From: Scybalousia_A sp052170555
Lineage (GTDB): Bacteria; Bacteroidota; Bacteroidia; Bacteroidales; P3
Assembly: GCA_052170555.1 (NCBI GenBank)
Contig: JBQNAI010000009.1
Span: forward strand, 11,761 to 75,760
Length of the DNA: 64,000 nucleotides
Direction of reading: 5' to 3'
The position numbers were made by a program, and so were the translations under genes. Positions 25,980 to 35,638 of the stretch are shown here, piece by piece. The notes under the pieces are model-generated. The model saw only the letters and a list, made by a program, of their open reading frames with translations. It was not told the origin of the DNA and did no database searches. Within the stretch, counting starts at the first letter, position 1; each line of letters starts with the position of its first letter.

Positions 25980-28357
25980 CTTTCTATATTTTTATTATTG
26001 AACAACATCTTTCCAAAAGAAAGAGAAATATTCCAAGGTTGAATTTTTGTATTATCTCTCTGGATATAAGATGCAGACAAAACAATATTACCAATGGGAG
26101 TTGAAAATCCCAAATTCAATGCACTTATCAAGTAAATCCTATGAAACAAATCACCATAATAAGGTTGATTATAATCATTTGCTAAAATTTCTCTCACAGG
26201 CAAATATCCATAAATGCCCCATCGTAATGAAGTTTTTCCTAAAAGTGAGCCTCCTATTTTAAGTATTTGTTCCATACCTACTGAAAAAAACTGATTGGAG
26301 CGATATTCAGGATAGAACTGCGTAAAAGTTTCTATTGTTGGGGCAAAGTAACCCGAATTTAACAAGGAAGCTTTTTGCGTAGAAAAGAGTTCTTGAAATG
26401 AGTAATGTGTCTTTGTCAGTATTCCGAACGAATAATACTTTGATATACTATGATATATCTTTGTTTCCAAATCCACTTGCAGCCACGCATGTCTTTTTTG
26501 GAAAGAATGAAATGATGAGGATGGTAAAAAATCGTATAAATAACTATTTCCTGGATAAAATTTTTCTTTACCTCTCACATATTGAATATTGAATTCTATA
26601 TATTTACCATCAGTAGCAAAAATATTATCATCAAGAGAATTGAGAGTTAATGTCGTTGCAAAAACGAAATTACGAAATTTTGTAATATCATTAGTATCAG
26701 TACTCAATATAATATCATCATTAAAATATCTGTCATTGGTTTCTCCTATACCCATTCTAAACACTAACTTACTCCTATTAGTTACCGGGACTCCGAGCCG
26801 CACCTGTGCATTAGTTTCCCTTTGTATCAAATAATTTTTAGCAGAGTATTCAAACAATCCGTTACGATTGCGAAAATAATTCCAACGATTGTAATTTAGT
26901 TGCATATCCAAATAAAAAGGCAAACTTCTGTTTGGAAAATCCATACGATAATAAATATTTGTGGCAGTATAGTAACGTCCTAAATAGCTATTGAGACTAA
27001 TCTTATAGGAATATCTATGAAAAAAATTGTATTCCAACCCTAAAAATAGATTGCTTATTGGCTCTGTTGACAGCATTCCCCCTAATTTTGTCTGCAATAT
27101 ATTCTTTGTTTTAATGTTTAAGTCCAAAACATAGCTCTTTAAAAAATTATCATAATAAATACTAGGTTCTATATTCCTAATATTATCAAGTGAAGCGACA
27201 GAAAGATAGTTAAATTTCAAATCATCTAACAAAACACTATCTTTATCTATATTCATCAACATAAGTCTACCAATATGCGTTTGAACAGGACGACTTACTC
27301 CATGCACAATAATATTCCCAATAACCAAAGGTTTTTTCTTTTCGTTAAAAATCTTTCTCTTTGCAACACGTTCTTCAATAGATATACTATCCTTGACCAA
27401 AGACTTAATCTTCTTAATATTTGCCACAGCAGTATTATATCCTCTTTGAATACATTGCTCTTTCATCGTAAAATCCATAATAGATACGAATTTCATATTA
27501 GGCTCTATTATTAAGGATTGCTCTATTGGCATTTCGTATTTTGAATCCACGGTAACCATGTTCTTAATATACAGTACAAGGTCCTCATCGTTTGGCGTAT
27601 CAAAGTTATCTACCACCTTAACTCCTAACATAATATCAGGAGAAAAGAATTCATTCATTTCCATTGAGGGGAAATTGTTATAAAGTCCCCCATCACACAT
27701 TAAATTACCATTAATTGCTAATGGAGAAAAGAAAAATGGAAAAGTCATTGAAGCCCTAATACTTTTAGATAAACTACCACTACGCTGATTTGAGGGTTTA
27801 CGGTTAGCAATATCGGAAGCAACACAAAAAAAAGGAATCATAAGATCGTTATAATTACCTTTGCAAAGTTCATCAGCAGAAGCAAAAAATTGCATGAAAG
27901 CAAAATCCATCTGAACAGGATTGATAAGACTAAGAGGTATGTCTGCTTTAAAGTTTTTATTGATATCAAAACCCATTTTCAGTAAGGCATTGTCTTTTTC
28001 TGCCAATTTGTAATAATATTGATATTTATCATCTATTTTTCTTGCCAACCAATCATTCAATTCCTCCGAATAAAATATCTGTTCTATCTCATCAGGGGAA
28101 TAACCTGAAGCATAAAGCCCTCCAATTATCCCTCCCATAGACGTTCCTGCAATGAAATCTATTGGAATACCATATTGTTCAAATGCTTTCAAAACTCCAA
28201 TGTGAGCGAGCCCCTTGGCTCCTCCACCACTTAACACAAGGCCAACTGTCTTACGCTTATTAGTATCTTGTGTCGGCACAACCTCAAAGACAGCCTGTGA
28301 ATAAACACATTCTATCATTACAAACACAATTGCTACACACAAAAAAAAACACTTCAT
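25976..28357 (-). CDS. Patatin-like phospholipase with outer-membrane barrel
   Basis: 793 residues. Signal peptide (1-21), then a patatin domain with oxyanion GGGAKG near 45, nucleophile GTSMGG near 73 and catalytic Asp in CDGGLYNNFP near 215. A POTRA-like stretch lies at about 330-400, and a C-terminal region of alternating aromatic/polar strands (420-793) forms a surface-antigen type beta-barrel. This is the PlpD-like type V architecture common in Bacteroidota: the lipase is held at the outer membrane. A TAACTTTG promoter box lies at 28402-28395. It is coupled to lolD downstream. Confidence 0.88.
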   Translation of the reverse strand: MKCFFLCVAIVFVMIECVYSQAVFEVVPTQDTNKRKTVGLVLSGGGAKGLAHIGVLKAFEQYGIPIDFIAGTSMGGIIGGLYASGYSPDEIEQIFYSEELNDWLARKIDDKYQYYYKLAEKDNALLKMGFDINKNFKADIPLSLINPVQMDFAFMQFFASADELCKGNYNDLMIPFFCVASDIANRKPSNQRSGSLSKSIRASMTFPFFFSPLAINGNLMCDGGLYNNFPSMEMNEFFSPDIMLGVKVVDNFDTPNDEDLVLYIKNMVTVDSKYEMPIEQSLIIEPNMKFVSIMDFTMKEQCIQRGYNTAVANIKKIKSLVKDSISIEERVAKRKIFNEKKKPLVIGNIIVHGVSRPVQTHIGRLMLMNIDKDSVLLDDLKFNYLSVASLDNIRNIEPSIYYDNFLKSYVLDLNIKTKNILQTKLGGMLSTEPISNLFLGLEYNFFHRYSYKISLNSYLGRYYTATNIYYRMDFPNRSLPFYLDMQLNYNRWNYFRNRNGLFEYSAKNYLIQRETNAQVRLGVPVTNRSKLVFRMGIGETNDRYFNDDIILSTDTNDITKFRNFVFATTLTLNSLDDNIFATDGKYIEFNIQYVRGKEKFYPGNSYLYDFLPSSSFHSFQKRHAWLQVDLETKIYHSISKYYSFGILTKTHYSFQELFSTQKASLLNSGYFAPTIETFTQFYPEYRSNQFFSVGMEQILKIGGSLLGKTSLRWGIYGYLPVREILANDYNQPYYGDLFHRIYLISALNLGFSTPIGNIVLSASYIQRDNTKIQPWNISLSFGKMLFNNKNIER

Positions 28358-28575
28358 TTACCTATTAATATGCCGTTACATAAACTGTGAGATGCAAAGT
28401 TACAACGAAATTTCTAAATGATAAAAAATTATCATTCTATTTTTTATTTAGACAAAATAAACGTACGCATCCTTTCCTAATTAAGACAATATTTCTATAC
28501 TTTTTTTCGTCTATGAAATATCTTGTTATTATTTAATACTTTAAATACTTAATCAATACTTTTTCACCGTTATTT

Positions 28576-28606
28576 TTTGGTAGTAAGTAAAAAAGTTGTA
28601 AATTTG
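28576..28606 (+). promoter_or_regulatory. Promoter of tRNA-Met
   Basis: TTTG (28576-28579), 19-nt spacer, TAAATTTG (28599-28606), 11 nt before the tRNA. Confidence 0.65.
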
Positions 28607-28617
28607 CAACCTCAAAT

Positions 28618-28691
28618 GGCGGGGTAGCTCAGTTGGTTAGAGCGTCGGATTCATAACCCGGAGGTCACGAGTTCAATTCTCGTTCCCGCTA
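28618..28691 (+). tRNA. tRNA with CAU anticodon (Met)
   Basis: 74 nt. Acceptor GGCGGGG/TCCCGCT (G.U at both ends), D-arm AGCTCAGTTGGTTAGAGC, loop TTCATAA, T-arm ACGAGTTCAATTCTCGT, discriminator A, no encoded CCA. The anticodon stem TCGGA/CCCGG closes with an A-C mismatch next to the loop. It lacks the initiator 1-72 mismatch pattern, so elongator Met is favoured; a lysidine-modified Ile tRNA cannot be excluded. Confidence 0.9.
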
Positions 28692-28787
28692 CTTTATGAA
28701 AGAATGTCCTATCGGCTTGGTTAATCGTCACAATATGGTCCATCCCTTTTCTTAAAAATAATAAAATTGAGAATGTTGGCTATCTTA

Positions 28788-29159
28788 TCAAATTAGAGGT
28801 ACAAATGCGTTTTTTATATGTTCTATTTGTGGTGTCAAAGAAGTGCCTAATACAATGGAAATCACATCAAATCTAGCCTCCAAGTCTATATTATATCTTT
28901 TTATGTAATTATCTGCTACCATTATTATACTTTGCTGTTTTTTTCTATTGACAGCTTTGTAAGGTTGTCCAAACTGCCCAGTTGCCCTCTGTTTTACCTC
29001 AACGAAAACAACCTCATTTTTGTCCCTGGCCACAATATCTACTTCTTTCTTGTTATGGATATAATTTCTCGTTAATATTTTGTATCCTAAATTTTCCAAA
29101 AAATCAACTGCAATGTCCTCCCCTCGCCTTCCGACTTGATACGTATTTATTTTTTCCAT
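28788..29159 (-). CDS. YraN family (UPF0102) nuclease-fold protein
   Basis: 123 residues, the normal family length. GRRGEDIAVDFLENLGY at the N-terminus and the core EVDIVARDKNEVVFVEVKQR carry the restriction-endonuclease-like D...ExK motif; FDVISI follows. Function is unproven, with a link to DNA processing often proposed. Its ATG overlaps the stop of the peptidase gene by 1 nt (TAATG), so the two are coupled. Confidence 0.93.
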   Translation of the reverse strand: MEKINTYQVGRRGEDIAVDFLENLGYKILTRNYIHNKKEVDIVARDKNEVVFVEVKQRATGQFGQPYKAVNRKKQQSIIMVADNYIKRYNIDLEARFDVISIVLGTSLTPQIEHIKNAFVPLI

Positions 29160-31132
29160 TATTTATCGCTACAAGAATATTTTTTAGCATAATAAAGTTG
29201 TTGTTCAATAAATGATCTAGGATAGGTAACTGCTATATCTATCACCTGCCCTTGGGTATTTTTTATTTCAGTAAAGTAAGGATTAACAAATCCAGAATAA
29301 GGTTTAATATCCAAACTTGCGTATCTATCCAAAATTTCTTCATGTAATTGCCTATCAATATTTACTCCGTACTTCTCTACCAAATATTTACCATTTTCAT
29401 AATTTCCAGTAGATTTGATTTCTTGAATTTTGTAAAGCAATTCCCCAAACATATTTCTAAGTTTTTGATAATCCTTTACAACAAAATATGTCTTACCGTC
29501 TTTTATTTCCCTTTGCACACATCCTTTTCCTTTCTGCAAAACATATTCACAAATCAACTTTCTATTTTGCATGTGTGCCTCAGTAATATTATCTCCTAAC
29601 TCAATACGTGCCAATTGTACCAAAAGACCATTACGAATATAAGAATCATACTGAGTCATGCCGACCTGAAGTGAAGGCATCAAGTTTAGAGTTATCATTT
29701 TTTCGTCCATAAGATAATAAAGTGCAAACAAATCTGCTCTTGCCTCCTCCAACGTAGAAGAATACTCTTTTAGGGCATTAGCAGGTGTAGAATCCAATAA
29801 TTGACCCGACCCATGTCCTAAACATTCGTGTAAGTCAGTATGTAAGTTATCAGAAAGCCTACCGTACATCAATACCCTATCTATCTCCTGTTGTGAGTAT
29901 GCAAATTCTTTCAGAGCAGTTTTTGGTTTTTCCATTGATGCAAAAAAATGAGCATCAGAAAGATTTGCAATTGTTGTGCTCTTACTCCCATACTCCTTCC
30001 TTATCCAATCAGCATTGGGCAAATTAATGCCGATAGGTGAGACAGGATAACAATCGCCTGCTAATATAACAGCATTAATCACCTTTGCACTTACACCTTT
30101 TACGGTCTTTTTGCGATACTCTATTTTGATAGGTGAATTATCTTCAAACCATTGTGCATTATTACATATGATTTGAGTTCTTTTTGTAGCCGTTAAGTCT
30201 TTATAATTCACAATTGCTTCCCACGTTCCTTTCATTCCCAACGGGTCATTGTACGTTTCTACAAATCCATTTACATAATCACAGATAGAATCTATATCTT
30301 GTACCCACAATATACTATATTCATCCCAGGCTTGTAGATTTCCATTTTTATAATACTCTATCAATTTATTTGTATAGGCAATTTGACTTTCATTCTCTGC
30401 AAATTCCAAAGATTTACTCAACCACTCAATGATTTTTATTAAATATTTACCATACATCGAAGTAGCCTTAGCCGTTATTTCTACTACCTTATCATTTTCT
30501 TTTACCAATTTAGTATTAAGTCCTAAACTAATAGGTCTCAAATTGTCCACTTCAATACTCTTGTAATACTCTTCCGTCTCTTTACGAGTAACATTGTCAT
30601 AAAAATTAACTGAACTATTTTTCACAATATCATTGTATGTGTTGCTATCTCTTCTTACGGGAGCAATGCGTGTATCATAAATTTGTTCTAACAACCACTC
30701 AGCTTTTTCTTGTCCTTCCAAAAGTTTCGCAAAGTATTCTTTACTACATCCGGGGTAAAATTTCTTTTCCCCATAATGATGATGCATGCCATTAGAAAAG
30801 AAAAAACGTTTGGCATATTCTTCAAAATTTTTCCATTCTTGAATTTCCCTATCTCCTTTGTATGATTCAAGTATAGTTTCCAGTGATTTACGAATACAAA
30901 GATTGTATTTGTAATTTTCATCAAAGAAAATATCTCTTCCCCATAATGCAGCCTCTGACAGACAATACAGATAACGTTTTTGTCTTAATGAAAGAGTGTC
31001 CCAGTGTGGCAATTGATACCTCATAACCTTACAATCTGCGAACTCATCTATTATAAATTTAAACGCTTTTATCTCATCTCCTTTATTCTTCAACTTTGCA
31101 ATATTTTCTTTATCCAAATTATTCATATTCAT
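29159..31132 (-). CDS. Dipeptidyl-peptidase III-type metallopeptidase (M49)
   Basis: 657 residues without signal peptide. The zinc motif HECLGH (HExxGH, unique to M49) is near residue 435, and the third ligand lies in EEARADLFALYYL near 462. DPP III removes dipeptides from N-termini of oligopeptides. The Bacteroidota members are about this size, and the protein is probably cytoplasmic and used in peptide catabolism. ATG 31132 has a second ATG two codons in. It is coupled with yraN. Confidence 0.92.
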   Translation of the reverse strand: MNMNNLDKENIAKLKNKGDEIKAFKFIIDEFADCKVMRYQLPHWDTLSLRQKRYLYCLSEAALWGRDIFFDENYKYNLCIRKSLETILESYKGDREIQEWKNFEEYAKRFFFSNGMHHHYGEKKFYPGCSKEYFAKLLEGQEKAEWLLEQIYDTRIAPVRRDSNTYNDIVKNSSVNFYDNVTRKETEEYYKSIEVDNLRPISLGLNTKLVKENDKVVEITAKATSMYGKYLIKIIEWLSKSLEFAENESQIAYTNKLIEYYKNGNLQAWDEYSILWVQDIDSICDYVNGFVETYNDPLGMKGTWEAIVNYKDLTATKRTQIICNNAQWFEDNSPIKIEYRKKTVKGVSAKVINAVILAGDCYPVSPIGINLPNADWIRKEYGSKSTTIANLSDAHFFASMEKPKTALKEFAYSQQEIDRVLMYGRLSDNLHTDLHECLGHGSGQLLDSTPANALKEYSSTLEEARADLFALYYLMDEKMITLNLMPSLQVGMTQYDSYIRNGLLVQLARIELGDNITEAHMQNRKLICEYVLQKGKGCVQREIKDGKTYFVVKDYQKLRNMFGELLYKIQEIKSTGNYENGKYLVEKYGVNIDRQLHEEILDRYASLDIKPYSGFVNPYFTEIKNTQGQVIDIAVTYPRSFIEQQLYYAKKYSCSDK

Positions 31133-31168
31133 ATCCTCTTTATCTAATCACTTCTGTAATGCTCAAAA

Positions 31169-31249
31169 ATAAAGTGCCATTTTAAAGAATCAAAGTGAGA
31201 CATTAGTTAATTAATCTCACACTTTAATTTTTTGTTTTGCCACTTTATT
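31169..31249. repeat. Dispersed repeat-family copy between divergent genes
   Basis: AATAAAGTG near 31169 pairs with CACTTTATT (31241-31249). Nested inside are AAAGTGAGA and TCTCACACTTT. The outer and inner arms make a long nested hairpin. The flanking genes diverge from here, so this copy cannot be a simple gene-end terminator. Confidence 0.65.
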
Positions 31250-31285
31250 CCTGTGTATTGCAAATCCAGTTTATTTTTATCGTTT

Positions 31286-31318
31286 TTTGCAAAAGTACGA
31301 ATAATATTTGTAACTTTG
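31286..31318 (+). promoter_or_regulatory. Promoter of the LptF/G gene
   Basis: TTTG (31286-31289), 21-nt spacer, TAACTTTG (31311-31318). Confidence 0.55.
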
Positions 31319-31343
31319 CCATCCGAAATAAGAAAACTTTGGT

Positions 31344-32768
31344 TTGAAGAAAATAGATAAACTAATACTAAAATCTTTTTTAAGTCCATTGCTATTGACC
31401 TTTTCAATATCTATGTTTGTACTGATTATGACTTTTCTTTGGAGAAAGATAGAAACATTGATCGGAAAAGGGTTGGAATTCTCTACACTTTTAGAATTAT
31501 TTGCTTATGCTAGTGCTACTATGGTGCCTATGGCATTACCGTTGAGCATTCTTTTAGCATCAATAATGACAATGGGTAATTTCGGTGAAAAATACGAGCT
31601 GGTAGCGATGAAAAGTGCCGGATTATCACTGTGGAGAATACTTCGCCCACTAATAATCGTAGCTTTGAGTTTTTCGGTTGTCGCATTTTATTTCGCAGGT
31701 TGGGTAATTCCCACTGCAGATTTAAAAACAAAACAGTTAGCTTCCGATATTAAAGATAAAAAACCTGCAATTAATATTCGTCCAAATGAATTTTACACTC
31801 AAATTTCTTCGTATGTAATTCGTATTGATGCAAAAAATAAAAAAACTAACAAGATGTACGGCATACTTATCTACAATCACAGTAAAGATAACGGAAATAC
31901 GGAGGTTATCAAAGCAGATAGCGGATATATGTACTCAGCTGAAAAAAATCTAACAATGGTATTTGAACTCTACGATGGAGAGGTTTTCTCTGAGGAGGTA
32001 ACTGGCAAATCTTACATGACACGTCCCTTAACACGTATCAGTTTCAAAAAGCAAATAATCAGATTTGATGTCAGCGATTTTGCTATGCAAAAAAGTGACA
32101 AAGAAAAGTATTCCGACTCTTACAAAGTTTTGGGAGTAAAAAAGTTATATTCAAGGATAGATTCTCTATACTCAGAACAACAAAAAAGCAAAGAAAATTA
32201 TCGTAAATACCTGTTGAATGCCCTATCCTTACACACAGATAAGAGAAATATCAATATTACGAATATAAAACATGATTTTTACAAAGATTATTCTCAACTA
32301 TCTAGTGAAAAACGTAAATCTAATGACAATTATTTGCAATCCGTTATGAGCTCCATGACAGAAGATTTTATCAACCATACGGAAATAGAAAATTACGATC
32401 GCACGTATCTAAATAGACATTGGATAGAGTTTTATCGCAAGTTTACTTTATCCATTGCCTGCATAATTCTTTTTTTTATTGGGGCTCCTCTGGGATCTAT
32501 TATTCGCAAAGGGGGGTTGGGGATGCCTGTTGTAGTATCTATTATAGCATTTGCAATCTATTACGTGATAGGTATGATAGGTGAATCCATAGCTAAAGGA
32601 GGTAGCTTGTCGCCTCTTATCGCCATGTGGATGTCTTCTATAATTTTTCTACCCGTAGGACTGTTTCTTACTCTAAAAGCGACCTCTGATAGCAAAATTC
32701 TATCCTTGGAGAGTTGGCAAAAAATTATCAATAAAATAATTCATTTTTTCAAATTCAAAAAACAATAA
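31344..32768 (+). CDS. LptF/LptG family permease
   Basis: 474 residues. Three membrane segments at the N-terminus (LLLTFSISMFVLIMTFLW onward), a periplasmic beta-jellyroll domain (about 130-330) and three more segments at the C-terminus (FTLSIACIILFFIGAPLGS). This is the YjgP/YjgQ family, which extracts lipopolysaccharide from the inner membrane with LptB. A short charged linker (KSDKEKYSDSYKVLG) expands the periplasmic part. The start is TTG at 31344; no in-frame ATG precedes the first membrane segment. Two glycosyltransferases follow closely, so an LPS or envelope glycan unit is likely. Confidence 0.9.
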   Translation: MKKIDKLILKSFLSPLLLTFSISMFVLIMTFLWRKIETLIGKGLEFSTLLELFAYASATMVPMALPLSILLASIMTMGNFGEKYELVAMKSAGLSLWRILRPLIIVALSFSVVAFYFAGWVIPTADLKTKQLASDIKDKKPAINIRPNEFYTQISSYVIRIDAKNKKTNKMYGILIYNHSKDNGNTEVIKADSGYMYSAEKNLTMVFELYDGEVFSEEVTGKSYMTRPLTRISFKKQIIRFDVSDFAMQKSDKEKYSDSYKVLGVKKLYSRIDSLYSEQQKSKENYRKYLLNALSLHTDKRNINITNIKHDFYKDYSQLSSEKRKSNDNYLQSVMSSMTEDFINHTEIENYDRTYLNRHWIEFYRKFTLSIACIILFFIGAPLGSIIRKGGLGMPVVVSIIAFAIYYVIGMIGESIAKGGSLSPLIAMWMSSIIFLPVGLFLTLKATSDSKILSLESWQKIINKIIHFFKFKKQ

Positions 32769-32787
32769 AACGAAAACAACAATAAGT

Positions 32788-33990
32788 ATGAATATTCTCC
32801 AATTTTGTTATAAGCCTCCTTATCCTGCAATAGATGGTGGGACCATCGATATGTACAGCATTGGACAAGGATTTACTAACTTAGGACACAAAGTGAAGGT
32901 TTTGACTTTTTATTCGGATAAAAACCCATTCCAAAAAGAATTATTACCACAAAACTATATTGACACTTATAAGCCTGAAGGTGTTTATGTAAATTTACAA
33001 CCTAATATTTTTGATGCATTACTGTATATCTTCATCGCACGAAGTTATATCGTAGAAAGATTTGTATCTAACAGGATGAAAAACAAACTAATTAGTGTAT
33101 TGCAAGAAGATAATTATGATATTGTTCAAGTAGAGAGCATCAACCTTGTCCCATATATACCAATTATTAGACAGTTCTCGGATGCTAAAATAAGTTTTCA
33201 TTGTCCTAATGTAGAACATTTAATATGGCAACGAATTTATCGCAACGAAAAGAAAAATATTTTCAAACGTTGGTATTTGAAAAACACTGCACAAAACATG
33301 AAATACTATGAACAAAGCCATATCAATGAATTTGACATTGTATTTCCCGTAACTGAAATAGATGCAACTTATTTTAGGAGTATGGGATGTACTAGACCTT
33401 GCAAAGGGGTACCCATCGGATTTGAGATACCCGAAGATTTACCGGATGTTATGCAAGAAGAAAACTCTATATTCCACATCGGCAGCATGAATTGGTTTCC
33501 TAACGAACAGGGGATTAAATGGTTTTTAAATGATGTCTGGAATGAAATACTCAAATCCTCGCCGAATGTTCATCTTTACTTAGCTGGCAGACACATGTCT
33601 TCATATTTTACAAAAGGTTGTTGGAAAAATGTAAACGTTGTGGGTGAGGTTTCCGATAGTGTGATGTTTATGCGTGGCAAACAGATAATGGCAGTACCTC
33701 TTTTGAGTGGTAGTGGCATTAGAATCAAGATTTTGGAAGCTATGAGTTTGTCAAAAGCAATCGTTGCCACAAGTATTGCGGCCGAGGGTATAATGTATGA
33801 AAATGGAGTTAATATTCTGATTGCTGATACTCCCGAAGAATTTGCCAAGTGTATAAAGAAACTTGTAGAAGACAAAGATTACTGCAAACAATTAGGAGAA
33901 AATGCAGAAAAACTTATTAGGGAAAGATATGCCATTAATACTGTTGCACAGGAGATAATAGATGAATACAATAAACTGTTAAATAACTAA
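32788..33990 (+). CDS. GT4-type glycosyltransferase
   Basis: 400 residues with two Rossmann-like halves (GT-B). N-terminal ILQFCYKPPYPAIDGG is the acceptor-side glycine loop. The C-terminal SMNWFPNEQGIKWFL, then PLLSGSGIRIKILEAMS with the GT4 ExxxxE-type donor site, and AAEGI follow. The donor and acceptor are unknown. It sits 19 nt after the LptF/G gene and 6 nt before a second glycosyltransferase, suggesting lipopolysaccharide or capsule assembly. Confidence 0.88.
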   Translation: MNILQFCYKPPYPAIDGGTIDMYSIGQGFTNLGHKVKVLTFYSDKNPFQKELLPQNYIDTYKPEGVYVNLQPNIFDALLYIFIARSYIVERFVSNRMKNKLISVLQEDNYDIVQVESINLVPYIPIIRQFSDAKISFHCPNVEHLIWQRIYRNEKKNIFKRWYLKNTAQNMKYYEQSHINEFDIVFPVTEIDATYFRSMGCTRPCKGVPIGFEIPEDLPDVMQEENSIFHIGSMNWFPNEQGIKWFLNDVWNEILKSSPNVHLYLAGRHMSSYFTKGCWKNVNVVGEVSDSVMFMRGKQIMAVPLLSGSGIRIKILEAMSLSKAIVATSIAAEGIMYENGVNILIADTPEEFAKCIKKLVEDKDYCKQLGENAEKLIRERYAINTVAQEIIDEYNKLLNN

Positions 33991-33996
33991 CTTTTT

Positions 33997-35208
33997 ATGA
34001 AAATTCTTGTTTTTCTACCACGATTCCCTCATCCTCTAAACAAAGGAGATAAACTCAGGGCATTCAATCAAATTAAGGAATTGTCAAAACGTAATGATAT
34101 ATATCTATTTGCTTTAACTAAAAAGCGAATAGAAAATGATGATTATCTTAATGTTAAAAAATATTGTAAGGATATACATGTGGAAAAACTTCGTTATTTG
34201 GGTATTTTTTTATCTTTAATAAAATGTCTGTTTAATTCACTACCTCTACAAGTTTCTTTGTTTAGCACGTGTAATGCAAAAAAACGATTTGTTCACTATT
34301 TTCAAACAATAAAACCTAATGTTGCATATTTTCAATTTGTCCGCAGTGCAGAATACGCAAAAAAGATAAGTAATAAACATAATTCAGTTATACAATCTGC
34401 AAAACTCAACACAACCAGAATAGTTTTGGATTATCAGGATTGCCTGTCTATGAATATGTATAGACGGGCTAAAATATCTCCTAATCCTTTAAAGTTTATT
34501 TTATTACAAGAAGCTAAACGTTTGTGCAAATATGAAGACCTAATGTTTGATTTATTTGACGCCTTAACCATCATTACAAAACAAGATCGTGATTGTATTG
34601 TTTCTCAACATAGGGAAGAAATCAATATTATAGAAAATGGAGTTGATAGCATTTTTTTTGAATGCAATAACAATACTAACCGCAAATATGGAATAATATT
34701 TTCAGGTAATATGTCTTACAAGCCCAATATTGTTGCTGCAAAATATCTTATCAATGAGATAATGCCATTAGTTTGGTCAAAATATCCAACTCTCAAAGTT
34801 TGTCTTGCGGGCAGTAGTCCTTCCAAAGAAGTAAGAAATTTAGCCGATAATCGTGTAGTTGTCACGGGATGGGTAGATGATATGCGTAAATATTATAACC
34901 AAAGTCTTATTTTCGTTGCTCCTATGCAAATAGGTACAGGACTGCAAAACAAATTGCTGGAAGCAATGGCAATGGGGCTACCTTGTGTCACTACTCCTCT
35001 TGCTAATTTCGCCCTTTCAAGCGAAGAGAACAAAGAAATATTAGTCGGAGATGATGCCAAAACTCTTTCTTTTCACATATTATCTTTGTTGAATGACAGC
35101 TCATTGCGAAAGAGTATAGCACAAGCCGGCAATTCTTTTGTAAAAGCTAACTATTCGTGGCAAAATTCCACTGCAAAATTAGAAAGGTTATTGTCTCCCA
35201 TCAAGTAG
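33997..35208 (+). CDS. Second GT4-type glycosyltransferase
   Basis: 403 residues, GT-B fold. FLPRFPHPLNKGDKLRAF at the N-terminus is the motif of the sugar transferases grouped with exosortase-type (TIGR03087-like) proteins. GNMSYKPNIVAAKYL opens the donor half, and VAPMQIGTGLQNKLLEAMAMGLP is the donor site. It ends the LptF/G-glycosyltransferase unit; repeat-family hairpins follow. Substrates are unknown. Confidence 0.87.
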   Translation: MKILVFLPRFPHPLNKGDKLRAFNQIKELSKRNDIYLFALTKKRIENDDYLNVKKYCKDIHVEKLRYLGIFLSLIKCLFNSLPLQVSLFSTCNAKKRFVHYFQTIKPNVAYFQFVRSAEYAKKISNKHNSVIQSAKLNTTRIVLDYQDCLSMNMYRRAKISPNPLKFILLQEAKRLCKYEDLMFDLFDALTIITKQDRDCIVSQHREEINIIENGVDSIFFECNNNTNRKYGIIFSGNMSYKPNIVAAKYLINEIMPLVWSKYPTLKVCLAGSSPSKEVRNLADNRVVVTGWVDDMRKYYNQSLIFVAPMQIGTGLQNKLLEAMAMGLPCVTTPLANFALSSEENKEILVGDDAKTLSFHILSLLNDSSLRKSIAQAGNSFVKANYSWQNSTAKLERLLSPIK

Positions 35209-35341
35209 TTACAGTAAATACTCTATACGTGTGAGTATTAGTTAATAGAAACAAACTTTTATGCTTATAATATTTATTCAATAGCATTATTGGTATTAAT
35301 ATTTAACATACATAAGTGTTAAATGTTTCATTTTATGATAA

Positions 35342-35408
35342 TAAAGTGGGACAACAGTAAATTAAAGTCCCACTTTAATAAAATGAAGTGAGACTTTAAT
35401 TTATTGAC
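35342..35408. repeat. Dispersed repeat-family copy with two alternative hairpins
   Basis: TAAAGTGGGAC (35342-35352) pairs with GTCCCACTTTA (35367-35377). The overlapping ATTAAAGTCCCACTT (35361-35375) can instead pair with AAGTGAGACTTTAAT (35386-35400), with one mismatch. The pairings exclude each other. Confidence 0.7.
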
Positions 35409-35561
35409 ATAAGAATAAAATCATTTTATGTAACGTATCATATTGCTATTTTGTTTATTTCGTAAACTAATTCAATCTATCTACATCATATACCTTCAAA
35501 AAATAAATTAAAATTTGAAGAATATTAATTTCAATCATTCAAACATTTTTCTTCTTCATTT

Positions 35562-35592
35562 TTTGGTCGTATCATTTTTTTTTGTAAATTTG
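35562..35592 (+). promoter_or_regulatory. Promoter of the T9SS-sorted protein gene
   Basis: TTTG (35562-35565), 19-nt spacer, TAAATTTG (35585-35592). The leader is about 41 nt and A-rich, as at gap. Confidence 0.65.
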
Positions 35593-35638
35593 CAATTTGG
35601 ATTGAAAAAGAATATTAACATTAAAACAACACAGTAAA

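Larger units (their letters stand above)
28358..28787. other. Intergenic stretch carrying tRNA-Met
   Basis: Apart from the minus-strand promoter box of the patatin gene and the tRNA-Met unit (promoter 28576-28606, tRNA 28618-28691), nothing else is recognised. Confidence 0.6.
35209..35638. other. Intergenic stretch with repeat copy and promoter
   Basis: AT-rich and without a reading frame. It contains the repeat-family copy at 35342-35408 and the promoter at 35562-35592. Nothing else is seen. Confidence 0.6.
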
